This document shows, piece by piece, positions 56,012 to 64,000 of a stretch of DNA of 64,000 nt. A program made the translations under genes and the position numbers. Location: positions 835,612-899,611 of the forward strand of contig NPFB01000012.1 in the NCBI GenBank assembly GCA_014084085.1, given 5' to 3'. The first letter of the stretch is position 1. Each line of letters starts with the position of its first letter. Source of the DNA: Hondaea fermentalgiana. Lineage: Eukaryota; Sar; Bigyra; Thraustochytrida; Thraustochytriidae. The notes below the pieces were generated by a model. That model saw only the letters and a program-made list of their open reading frames with translations. It was not told where the DNA came from and searched no databases.

Positions 56012-57853
56012 AGTCTTTGGCGGCGCGCGCGTTGGCGATTTGCTCGGCGCGATAACTTTCGAGCTGAGAGTGAAGGAGGGTGGATACAATTCTTGCCGTG
56101 AACTGCCGCTTGGGACGCTTCTAGGAAGGAAGGACCGATGGTCGATCGATGCCAGAACGGCGAGCATCTGCGAGCGAGCGTGTGCGAGCGAGGGAAGAAA
56201 GGAAGGCAGAGAAGGCGGCTCAAGCCAAGCTGAGGAAGCCGAGCCGAGAAAAACGAGGGCCTCTTCGGCGGCAAATGGTCTGTAAGGGTACTGTACGGAA
56301 AGTAGAAGTAGCATGCAGAGAGAGAATTCAAGTTGCTGACTGTAACTCAGGTCCTTTGCAGAAAGGCTGTTCTGATTGCGATGTTGCTTTTGTTAATAAC
56401 TGGCGATGGTGCTTTTCATGTCATAGTCACCACTATGTCTGCCTGAGCAAGCAGGTAAGCGGCCGCAGTTCACAGGTCCAGAATGCGAGAGATTTAGTTT
56501 TCCTGGTATATATTTTACAAGGGGTCAATGTCACACATCGTAACTCTTGAGCTGGCTGCGGTAAAGAGATCTGATTGGGTAATCTATTTTGAGAGGCTGA
56601 ACAAAAGCTACCAGCTCCCTCGCCGCCGCCTCAAAGAATAAGAGATGTACGTGAGATAGCAAAGACGTATGATCACCGCCATCTCCCTCTCTCTCTCCCT
56701 CTCTTTCGCAAACTCGCAGCAAGAGACGCGACATTTTTGATTCAATTCATTCGCTTTCTTTTCGATGACTTACTTTTTCACGCCTCGTACGCGACCGCAA
56801 ACAGGACTTTTGCATCTGTTGTGTTTTTCTTCATGACATTGTGCTCAAGGCACAGGTAGGTCTTTTGTATACAAGGTGTAATTGAAAAGCCACGTCGTCT
56901 TCGAAGTTGCACGAATTTACTCGAGTTTTGTCGAATCCTCTTTACCAAAATGAACTCTTCGGAGACAACCATGAGCACCAGACTCGAAATAGATTATTAT
57001 TGAAATTAAAAACACGATTGCAGTTTGTGCTCGGTGTTTGTGATTTTGTTTCGCGCAAACAATTACTTTGCTGCCTCAGACAGTCTTGGAGAGCTGCCCG
57101 TCGTTGAAGCTTGTCGAGACCTCGAGTATGGCTTGTGCAACGGTCACCAATTGGGCAGTTGCTCGTTTCAACTTGTGACCGACCACGACGCAGCCTCTAC
57201 AGCTTCTGACTGTATTGACACTTTTTGGTGTCAAGATGAGGTCAAGCGTTTGTGCCAGCGTGAGCAAGCTGACATAATCCCCTTGTTAGAAGCTGAGGCT
57301 GCTGACAAAGCCAAGGCGAGCTACCCGCTTTACGCTCTCAAGCAGGCCCTGATCCAAACCGAGCTATAGCCTTACGGTCATGTGACTTGCCATTGCGTTT
57401 CCCCACGAATTCTGCTCTTGTGGGAGGATGCGGGGGCTACCCAGCAAAGAGTCCGTTTGTGAGGCCAGGGGGTCGAGGATTCAGTACCATCACATAAGCA
57501 TATAAAATTCTCTTGGTCTGGTTTTTTCTCTTCACATTACAAGATCCAGATTTATAAAAAATCGCATTCTGCCCCCAATGTCCTGTTGTGCTTGTTTTCC
57601 CACTTTTTATACTCCACCTGGCCGAAGCCGCCAGCTGCGAGCCGTACGTTGGCTCACCTCGGCAACGGAGCAGGCAGACCGCGGCGTCAACGCAGCGGAC
57701 TCCTTGGGGCGCTCCCATTGATACTGCAGGCGCGCGCGTGTGCTCCGAGTGTGCGTGATCATTCCGGCAAATAATAATTATGGAAAAGCCTCAGCCATCT
57801 CATTACTACCTACAACAATAGACACAAAGTGAGGTCCTAGACCGCCTTACCAG
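56012..57853. other. Spacer with little coding signal
   Basis: About 1.8 kb. The left end is the promoter/5' UTR of the acetyltransferase. A frame near 57025-57369 has natural-looking codon use and may be an exon (listed separately). The remainder is AT-rich with short frames and nothing recognised. Confidence 0.4.
57025..57369 (+). CDS. Possible orphan exon or small gene
   Basis: The frame ends in a TAG at 57367 and encodes about 100 residues of ordinary composition with eight cysteines and helical, charged segments (DCIDTFWCQDEVKRLCQ; ADKAKASYPLYALKQAL). It has no ATG, so if real it is a 3' exon; a CCTCAG acceptor-like site lies near 57070-57080. No family was recognised, and chance openness cannot be excluded. 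Confidence 0.25.
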   Translation: MCSVFVILFRANNYFAASDSLGELPVVEACRDLEYGLCNGHQLGSCSFQLVTDHDAASTASDCIDTFWCQDEVKRLCQREQADIIPLLEAEAADKAKASYPLYALKQALIQTEL

Positions 57854-60800
57854 TTAGAGCTCGAAGGTCTGAACAAGGCGCTGCAACTTGGCGACCTGGC
57901 TTGCTACTTGAGCCTTGCGTTTGCGCGCGAGGCGAACGTGCTCGTCGCCCAAGGTCTTGAGACTGGCCACCAGCGAAGCGCCAAGGGCGGTCGCCGCGGC
58001 AGTTGTCGCGTCGGTCTCCGCTGCAGGGGTGCTCTCCTGTGTTCGTAGGGAAGGCGTGGCAGCGCGGCACGCATCGAGGCGAGCACGAAGGTCGTGCGCA
58101 GCGAGCTCGCGCTCGCGCAGACAGGCCTCGAGCTCGACAGCCTTGGCCACGAGACAAGTGCGAAGCTTGTCCAGCTTGCTTGCATCGACACGGAGTTTTT
58201 GTAAGGCCCCTCGCTGCTTCGAGGCGCGGCGTCGCGAAGCCTTGACCGCTGTGCGCTGCGCGATGCGCATCCGTTCACGCTCAAAACGGTGCTGAGCGCG
58301 CTGGAGATCCGCGCGTGCTTGCTCCGCGGCATCAGACAATGAGGTCCGCGCGAGCTCCAAGAGGTCACATGCGGTCGGATCCAGCTTTTGCAATGCAGCT
58401 CGAGCTTCTTCTCTTTGCGAGGCATCCTGCTCGCAAACTTGTTGCATCTTTTTGGACGTGTTCATTAACGTGTTCACTGGCGTGGCATTAGCGGGAGGAT
58501 CGTCTTCGCCTTCTTGGTCTTCCTGGCAGACCTGAATGCCGGTTCTGTGTGCTGTTGATGACGAAGGTGCAGACAAAGAGGACGATGGATGAGGGGGGAC
58601 AGGAGGAGCAACTGAATGTTTTGCGTTTGCCATTGCTTGTGCAATCTGCGTCGACATCTCTTTGGCAAGAGCATTTTTGAGGGACTCCTGCTGCTCGAGC
58701 GCCTGCTCCGACTGTGTCTTACTCGCCTTGACTGCAGCAGCAAGCTCTTGGAGTCGCGAGTCATTCGACTTGAACTGCTCCTGGCATTTGTTCATGAAGG
58801 CCTCCTGCGTTTTGAGGTGCTCTTTGAGCAGACTCATGACCTTGGTCGAGGCACCTGCACTTTCATGTACTTGTAATGCTCCCCTCTGCGCTAGCGTTTT
58901 GGTTGCGGGCGTCTGTGCTGGCTCACAGCTGTGCTGCTTTTCAGGCTGGTCAGCGCCCTTGAGTGGAGTCGTTTGCAATGTCGAAGGCGTGACCTCTGAT
59001 GTCTTTGTGCTCGCTGATCGTGCTTGAACTGAGGTGCTCTCGCGTTGCGGGATGCTCGCTGACGTCGAATGCTTTGAGCCGACTTCACGTTGTGCAATAT
59101 TCGCCGGCCGTGCTTGAAGTGTGCTGGACTTTCGATGTGACGAACTTGCGGATCGCGGCTGCATCGGTGCGGTCTCGCGTTGCGAATCGCTCTTGGTTGT
59201 CGCGGGTGACGACTTTGCGTTGGTCTCGCGATGTGGCGTACAGGCTGGTGTTGGCGCCGGCAGCTTGACTTCCATGTCCTGGCTGGCTTCTGCGTCGCCA
59301 GATTGAACACAAACTTGCTCGCAACCATCTTCCTGGAGGAGCGCGCGGACAAGGTCGTCTTTTTGCCAGCGACGCTTCTTGCCCGAACGATGCCACATGG
59401 TCGAGTTGTTGCGGTCAAAGAAGCGGGCATGCACACTCGGCGCGTGAGTGAGTGCGAACTTTTCGAGATTCGCCAATGTCTTTCGCATAAGCGACGCTTT
59501 CGTGAGGAGCTGCGATGGTGAAGAGTGACGGCTTACTACGCTTTGGAGGTCGCACGTCGGGGTAGTCGGCCTTGCAATGCTTTGCGTGCTCATTTTCTCT
59601 TCTGTCTCCATTTGCTGCGCCAAGTCCACAACTTCGTTGGCAACACTTTTTACATTTCTGTCGCTTTCACCCACACTCGAATTTTCATCTTCGCTCGACT
59701 GCACAATATGTTCAGTACATGAAGCAAGGGTGGGCGTTTTCTTGCCTTTTGACTTTGGCGACCCCAACTTGGACTTTGGCGATACTAGCATCGCCGGGGC
59801 TGCATTCTTCGACTTGCTTTGGGCGTTGTGACGCTTCTGATAGGATTCAGAAGCGCGCGCAGGGTCAATCTCGGCCTCCGTGGCAGGCCTGGTTTCGTTT
59901 GGCTCGGCGGCTTTGGCCCTAAGCGAGGCCTGCGCTTTGCTGACTGTTTGTGCTTGTGCTTGAGCAGCAGCAGCAGCAGCAGCAGCGCTGGCAATAGGAA
60001 TGGAGCAGACTGAGATTTTCGTCGCGGATCGCACAATGCCAGCGTCCATATCAATGTCATTGGCCTTGAGCTTATGTTGCAGCATGCGGAAAGCCTGTTC
60101 GACGTGGAATGTGGCAGCAAAAACGTGAAGGACAGGGGCCTCAAGGTCTGCAAGGATCGTGTTCAGGCCAACGGGTTTTTCGTCCCATGCGTGCAAAGAG
60201 CGCGAAAGATTTGCCGCCGATTGCAGCTTGATCTGAAGACGGCTCGTGCCATCGTGCACATGGGGGCTGAAACTCACGCGGCAGACGTCTGCGTAGAGCA
60301 CAGTAACGGGTTCGCCAGAGGCATAACCAATCGTTAGACTGGTGGCGTTAATGTACAACGAGAGACGATTGGCGCTTGCGCGCGCGGAGATAATGTCCAA
60401 GTGACGTCGCTCACCCGACTTTCGCGAGTCGCCGACCAGAGCGACGTTTGAACACGGTAAAATTGCCGCTGACTTGACGAAGCGCGCATGAAGCGCGCGG
60501 AGAGCTGCGTGAAGTCGGGTCATGTACTCGTGCTGGGACCTGGACATGTGCACGCCATTGAGAAGCGCGGGATCAATGCCACGTGAGTGGAGAAGACGAG
60601 GCAGCTCTGTCTGTTCAAAGGCATGATCGAGAGCGCACACGCGGTAGACAAACTCGAGCAGCTGAATTTGTGTCGGTACATCAGCGACAACGCGAAGTAG
60701 ATGCACCATCTTCGAGACGGGTTCCCATCCCGAGACGTCGAAGGGTTTCGCCCGGCTCGGTCCAACATTGGCTCTGAGCTTGTTTGCCTGGTTCAAAAGA

Positions 60801-61231
60801 TCATTCATTGGATAGCATGTCGATCGGAGCAGGTCAAGACTGACATAGCTGGCGAGCTGAGACTCGTCGTACAGTTCGCAAACGAGGCCAACAAAGCAAG
60901 CTACGAGGGTGCGAACAAGAGTCTGCTGCTTGCAAATGTCTGATTTCAGAAGACTGGGAGCCGTCTCGAGGACACCAGAGGCGATGGCATCCGCGGCATC
61001 GAAAAGCTCGCCAAGGTGCGAGCGATTTGTTGCTGATTTTGACTCGATGAGTCTGAGTAGCGCTCCCGGGATGGAGTTCTTGATCATAAATTTGAGCTTT
61101 TGAATGTCGTCGCGCGCCTCGCAAACTGCGGCTAGACCATCTTGCACCTTTGGGTTGACGCGCGTAGCCTTACGGAGTGGCGTGAGGCGCTCTTTCCATT
61201 CCGGAGGCAGCGTGTCAGCAAGCGATGGCAT
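57854..61231 (-). CDS. SYCP2-like meiotic axis protein (putative)
   Basis: This is 1125 residues from a clean ATG. The order of parts matches SYCP2. It has an N-terminal helical armadillo-like region (about 1-275), then a PH/Spt16-like beta segment (about 285-390) with LSLYINATSLTIGY and TRLQIKLQSA. A long Ser/Thr/Lys-rich disordered middle (about 400-830) follows, and a C-terminal coiled coil (about 830-1125). SYCP2 forms the lateral element of the synaptonemal complex with SYCP3. The middle holds SPKSKLGSPKSKGKK repeats and several imperfect repeats of Thr/Ser/Gln/Arg, consistent with phosphorylated chromatin proteins. Sequence identity is low, so the call rests on domain order and two short blocks. 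Another chromatin coiled-coil protein is possible. Confidence 0.42.
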   Translation of the reverse strand: MPSLADTLPPEWKERLTPLRKATRVNPKVQDGLAAVCEARDDIQKLKFMIKNSIPGALLRLIESKSATNRSHLGELFDAADAIASGVLETAPSLLKSDICKQQTLVRTLVACFVGLVCELYDESQLASYVSLDLLRSTCYPMNDLLNQANKLRANVGPSRAKPFDVSGWEPVSKMVHLLRVVADVPTQIQLLEFVYRVCALDHAFEQTELPRLLHSRGIDPALLNGVHMSRSQHEYMTRLHAALRALHARFVKSAAILPCSNVALVGDSRKSGERRHLDIISARASANRLSLYINATSLTIGYASGEPVTVLYADVCRVSFSPHVHDGTSRLQIKLQSAANLSRSLHAWDEKPVGLNTILADLEAPVLHVFAATFHVEQAFRMLQHKLKANDIDMDAGIVRSATKISVCSIPIASAAAAAAAAQAQAQTVSKAQASLRAKAAEPNETRPATEAEIDPARASESYQKRHNAQSKSKNAAPAMLVSPKSKLGSPKSKGKKTPTLASCTEHIVQSSEDENSSVGESDRNVKSVANEVVDLAQQMETEEKMSTQSIARPTTPTCDLQSVVSRHSSPSQLLTKASLMRKTLANLEKFALTHAPSVHARFFDRNNSTMWHRSGKKRRWQKDDLVRALLQEDGCEQVCVQSGDAEASQDMEVKLPAPTPACTPHRETNAKSSPATTKSDSQRETAPMQPRSASSSHRKSSTLQARPANIAQREVGSKHSTSASIPQRESTSVQARSASTKTSEVTPSTLQTTPLKGADQPEKQHSCEPAQTPATKTLAQRGALQVHESAGASTKVMSLLKEHLKTQEAFMNKCQEQFKSNDSRLQELAAAVKASKTQSEQALEQQESLKNALAKEMSTQIAQAMANAKHSVAPPVPPHPSSSLSAPSSSTAHRTGIQVCQEDQEGEDDPPANATPVNTLMNTSKKMQQVCEQDASQREEARAALQKLDPTACDLLELARTSLSDAAEQARADLQRAQHRFERERMRIAQRTAVKASRRRASKQRGALQKLRVDASKLDKLRTCLVAKAVELEACLRERELAAHDLRARLDACRAATPSLRTQESTPAAETDATTAAATALGASLVASLKTLGDEHVRLARKRKAQVASQVAKLQRLVQTFEL

Positions 61232-61730
61232 TGTGCCGTTCCTTTGGCGATGGCGTCAGTCAGCAAGGAGTGTAAAGACTACCGAGCCAATTGAGCGAAT
61301 TCGGGATTTGAGAATTTGAGGATTTGAAAATAAATTTGAAAATTTGAAAATCTAGATTTTGAAAACGATCGCACGCTGACTTCCACGTCAAGAGGCCTCG
61401 AGGGCAGAGCAGCATCGCGGGCAGCAGCGTGTATTGCGTTACTTAATTCGGAGGATCGGCGAGAGTGACTTTCTTGATTTCATTGAGACCCTCTTGACCC
61501 TTGCAACCACCATTTCAGAGAAGGGGAGAAAGAGAGCGCACGCGCGACACCAAGTTCTTTGTGCGAATTTCGATCCAAATCGCCTTTACATTTGCCTTTT
61601 GACGGCAAGATCTACGCTTTCTTTGGCAGCGAGAGCGAGCCCTCCTTCCCTCACTCCTTCACGCCAGCATTCTCATCGATACGTGGGGGTTTGCGAAAGA
61701 AAAGTTCCTCGTGGCCTGGTCAAACGGACA
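61232..61730. promoter_or_regulatory. Divergent promoter region with AT-rich repeat
   Basis: This lies between the divergent SYCP2-like and coiled-coil genes. It contains imperfect direct repeats of ATTTGAAAA/ATTTGAGGA (about 61312-61365), much more AT-rich than the surroundings. The downstream frame is open from 61434, but its first good ATG is 61731. Confidence 0.45.
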
Positions 61731-62459
61731 ATGCCCTCTCGCAAGCGAAAGGGAAGCAGCAGCGCAGGTCGAGCCAAAGCGCTGAGGGTTCTTTCTTGGC
61801 CAGATCGGCGATCATCATTGTCTCGCGACCAAGATGAACTGTCAGGCGAGGAGAGCGAGGTGCAAGCGACGAGAGCAACCAAGAGCACTAGCAACACCAG
61901 GAGCAACAACGACAAGATCATCAACGACGACAACAAACTTGATGCCGAGGAGGACGATGATGACGACGCAGAGAGCGGTTCCGAAATGGAGGACCTCATG
62001 AACCAATTCTTGCAGGAGAAGAAGCGAAAGCAGACGACCCGAGCCAAGGCACAAATCCGTGCCTCGAAAACAACCGTGCAGCGCCGTGCTGCCGCCGCGC
62101 AGACAAAATTGCGTGACTTTGAGGAAAAGCATGGAAAAGATGACGAATCGTCCACTCGTGCACAAAGCAGTGGTAAGAACCCAGAACCCGACGACGCTGA
62201 CCTTGACGAAGTTGAGGCGGCCCTCCTCAAGGTTCAAGGCCTTGACAAGCGCGTGCAGGCGATCACTGACAGCATGAATGCCTTGATGAAGGAATCTCGC
62301 CAAACGCAGGCTCGTGTCAATGCGATTGTGCCGAGCTGCGACCAAGAAAATGGTCGTGATGACGACGACGACGAGGACAACGAAGTGCAAACAGCAGAAG
62401 TACTTCAGTTGGCTTTGCGTGCCTTTGGTCCGACTTCTGCATTCGTTCTCACTCAATAA
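61731..62459 (+). CDS. Nuclear coiled-coil protein of unknown function
   Basis: This is 242 residues from the ATG at 61731, which starts a basic nuclear-type N-terminus (MPSRKRKGSSS); upstream in-frame sequence is Arg/Ser low complexity. There is an acidic stretch near 70-80, then a Lys/Arg/Gln coiled coil (about 85-135), a second coil (about 160-200) with VQGLDKRVQAITDSMNAL, another acidic run, and a short hydrophobic end. Its divergent neighbour is the SYCP2-like gene, so a role at meiotic chromosomes (as SYCP3/Cor1 partners do) is conceivable, but no sequence motif proves it. Confidence 0.55.
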   Translation: MPSRKRKGSSSAGRAKALRVLSWPDRRSSLSRDQDELSGEESEVQATRATKSTSNTRSNNDKIINDDNKLDAEEDDDDDAESGSEMEDLMNQFLQEKKRKQTTRAKAQIRASKTTVQRRAAAAQTKLRDFEEKHGKDDESSTRAQSSGKNPEPDDADLDEVEAALLKVQGLDKRVQAITDSMNALMKESRQTQARVNAIVPSCDQENGRDDDDDEDNEVQTAEVLQLALRAFGPTSAFVLTQ

Positions 62460-62824
62460 TGAATCGCGCGTAAGCCCCAAATTTGTGTTGACGAGACCAC
62501 CTTGTTCTCCTCTAAAAAAAATTGAAGAGAAGGAAGAAGAAGACACTTTCGGTCGATGGCAGAAAACATTATCGCCTTGGTCTGCTCGATCGTTATTTCA
62601 CGAGCAACATTGTCCAATTCGCTTGATTTGCCGACACGAAGCAGAGAAGACGAGAGGCTCGTTTTTGTCCAGCAAACTTTGAAGGATCTCGTTCTGTTCG
62701 CTTGCATCGTGATGTCTTAAAGACTTAGTTATTCGGCCGCGGCGTCCCACTGCATGTCCGCTTCTTTTCTTTTCTTGAATTGTGGAAAAGAAAAAAGAAA
62801 AGAAAAAGAAGAGGGAGAAGAAGC
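62460..62824. other. Short spacer between convergent genes
   Basis: Contains an AAAAAGAAAAG purine tract near 62785-62815, probably in the 3' UTR of the kinase gene. No gene recognised. Confidence 0.4.
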
Positions 62825-63997
62825 CTATGCGATGTTCAGATGATGATGGGTTTGTTGGACAGAAGGAAGCCTTTGGATAACCTGATGGAGCGTGGGACGT
62901 TGCGAAGGCGTTGGTGTAAGCATCCAGCGCATGAGCTCGAGTACGGCAGGCGAGCGCGAGTGAGTTGGTGGAAGTGGGATACTGCCAATGACGGAGAGAT
63001 AGGTGCATTCTCTGGGCACTGCTTTGGCAGGTCCTGTACTCTGTTGACCCTGCTGGTCAGGGCGCGCAAAGGGCCCAGGATTGGCATTTGTGGCGTTTTG
63101 GTTGTGAAGAAACTTGCACTCAAAGGGGGAGAAGCCTTGACCAAAGAGCATGGCAAAAAGGAGACAACCAAGACTCCAGACGTCTGTGCGCTCGTCGACA
63201 ATGCAAGTCGGATCGTCAGTAGGCTCCCAGAGCTCGGGAGCTCGGTATGCCATGGAGCAGTAGCGCGACGCATGGTCCTGAAGAGCGAGACGAGCCTGAC
63301 GCGAGGAGGTATCGACGTTTGCCTCGGCTGCGCTGCCAAAGTCCATGAGGACAGGCGTACCATCCTTGGCAATGAGGACATTGTGCGGCTTGATGTCCCG
63401 GTGCGCAAGAGCAGGCTGCTGGTTGTGAAAGGCGGCGAGACCGTTGCAAATTTGCGAGAGGTTGGCAAGAGCATCAATTTCGGACATTTGGCGTCCAGAC
63501 TGCGCGAGGACGAGAAGATGGTCGACGAGGCTTCCTCGTTCAAAGATGGGGAAGACGAGGAGGGCCTGACGACGGCCTCTGCGCAGAGAAGTGATTTCGC
63601 GCGCGAGGAGCGCGACGCAGTTTGGGTTGTCGTTGCCGACGAGCTCGTGCACTCGAATTTCCCACTGCGCTTGGCGCACTTGTTCGTCGCTTTGCAGAAT
63701 GATGCGTTTAACCGCGAGCAAGTCGTTACCGTGCGGGTTGCGAACGGCGAGAACCTGGCTGAAGCCGCCGTCAGCGATGGGTCTGACGACCTTGTATCTT
63801 TCACCGCGCACGGTGATGCGCTCCGCGCCCAGGCCGCAGAGGAGGCCTCGGAAGAGCTCCCGCATCAGGTTCCAGGTCCACGCGAGCCACAGAACTGCCA
63901 GCGTCCACGCCCGGTGCGCTTCTTGCATCTCTCCCGTTCGAGCTTTCTCGCTCTTGCTGTTTTCTCTTCTCCCTTGACTGACAACTTGGAATTCCAT
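62825..63997 (-). CDS. STK16/NAK-family serine/threonine kinase
   Basis: This is 390 residues; the ATG at 63997 is three bases from the window end, so an earlier start cannot be excluded. ADGGFSQV (74-82) is the Gly-loop, Lys97 the ATP lysine (LLAVKR), HRDIKPHNVL carries catalytic Asp201, and LMDFGSA holds Asp219. The block CSMAYRAPELWEP...ERTDVWSLGCLLFAMLFGQGFSPFE follows STK16/MPSK1 closely, including the DERTDVWSLGC...FG pattern. STK16 is Golgi-associated and anchored by acylation; here a hydrophobic N-terminal stretch (LAVLWLAWTWNL, 33-44) could serve instead. The loop after the APE motif is longer than in animals. Confidence 0.85.
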   Translation of the reverse strand: MEFQVVSQGRRENSKSEKARTGEMQEAHRAWTLAVLWLAWTWNLMRELFRGLLCGLGAERITVRGERYKVVRPIADGGFSQVLAVRNPHGNDLLAVKRIILQSDEQVRQAQWEIRVHELVGNDNPNCVALLAREITSLRRGRRQALLVFPIFERGSLVDHLLVLAQSGRQMSEIDALANLSQICNGLAAFHNQQPALAHRDIKPHNVLIAKDGTPVLMDFGSAAEANVDTSSRQARLALQDHASRYCSMAYRAPELWEPTDDPTCIVDERTDVWSLGCLLFAMLFGQGFSPFECKFLHNQNATNANPGPFARPDQQGQQSTGPAKAVPRECTYLSVIGSIPLPPTHSRSPAVLELMRWMLTPTPSQRPTLHQVIQRLPSVQQTHHHLNIA

Positions 63998-64000
63998 TTT

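Noticed and set aside
54713..56314. Longer acetyltransferase starting at the ATG at 56314
   Set aside because: The extra 101 residues are Pro/Ser-rich and not family-like. The ATG at 56011 yields a typical mitochondrial presequence directly before the conserved domain.
61434..61730. Upstream in-frame extension of the coiled-coil gene
   Set aside because: It has no early ATG with family-like sequence. The basic MPSRKRKG start at 61731 is a more natural N-terminus.
1..64000. CRISPR array, rRNA genes, operons
   Set aside because: Repeats here are short contiguous tandem units without spacers, no rRNA-like conserved stretches were seen, and gene spacing and start contexts are eukaryotic.

Overview
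The window looks like nuclear DNA from a gene-dense, intron-poor microbial eukaryote. Evidence: very long uninterrupted reading frames (up to about 14.5 kb), starts with Kozak-like contexts, separate promoters rather than operons, and strictly eukaryotic gene families (BIRC6-type E2, TOP3A, Furry-type scaffold, STK16-type kinase, O-fucosyltransferase, possible ERG28, augmin and synaptonemal-complex homologues). The gene style and microsatellite-rich spacers suggest a labyrinthulomycete/thraustochytrid-like stramenopile. That placement is inference from style, not from a marker gene. Three 100-N runs (19983-20082, 32670-32769, 52136-52235) mark scaffold gaps.

Layout. 1-3.7 kb: a frataxin-like gene and a small charged protein. 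3.7-18.3 kb: one giant gene for a 4841-residue ubiquitin-conjugating protein with a UBR-box. 18.3-23 kb: a gene-poor spacer packed with tetra- to hexanucleotide repeats and one gap. 23-31 kb: a putative nuclear protein, then a large Furry-like scaffold on the minus strand. 31-35 kb: a protein with repeated LNG motifs, a gapped element with 30-bp terminal inverted repeats, a 76-bp tandem repeat, and an FLVCR-like transporter. 36-42 kb: a secreted-entry multicopper oxidase fused to REJ, GPS and polycystin-like membrane segments. 42-45 kb: a cysteine-rich tail-anchored protein and a seven-span membrane protein interrupted by an in-frame TAG. 45-51 kb: DNA topoisomerase III alpha, a two-exon ERG28-like gene, a small membrane protein and a HAUS1-like coiled coil. 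52-56 kb: an O-fucosyltransferase-like type II protein and mitochondrial glycine C-acetyltransferase. 57.8-64 kb: a SYCP2-like protein, a divergent coiled-coil nuclear protein and an STK16-like kinase.

Most genes are unrelated housekeeping or cell-architecture genes. Several pairs are head to head: ERG28-like with a small membrane protein (about 120 bp apart), SYCP2-like with the coiled-coil protein (about 500 bp apart), and the transporter with the oxidase fusion (about 1.4 kb apart). The strongest novelty candidate is the oxidase-REJ-GPS-polycystin fusion. Next come the E2 giant carrying a UBR-box and the inverted-repeat element at 32.5-32.8 kb. No tRNA, rRNA, CRISPR array or virus-like gene was recognised.
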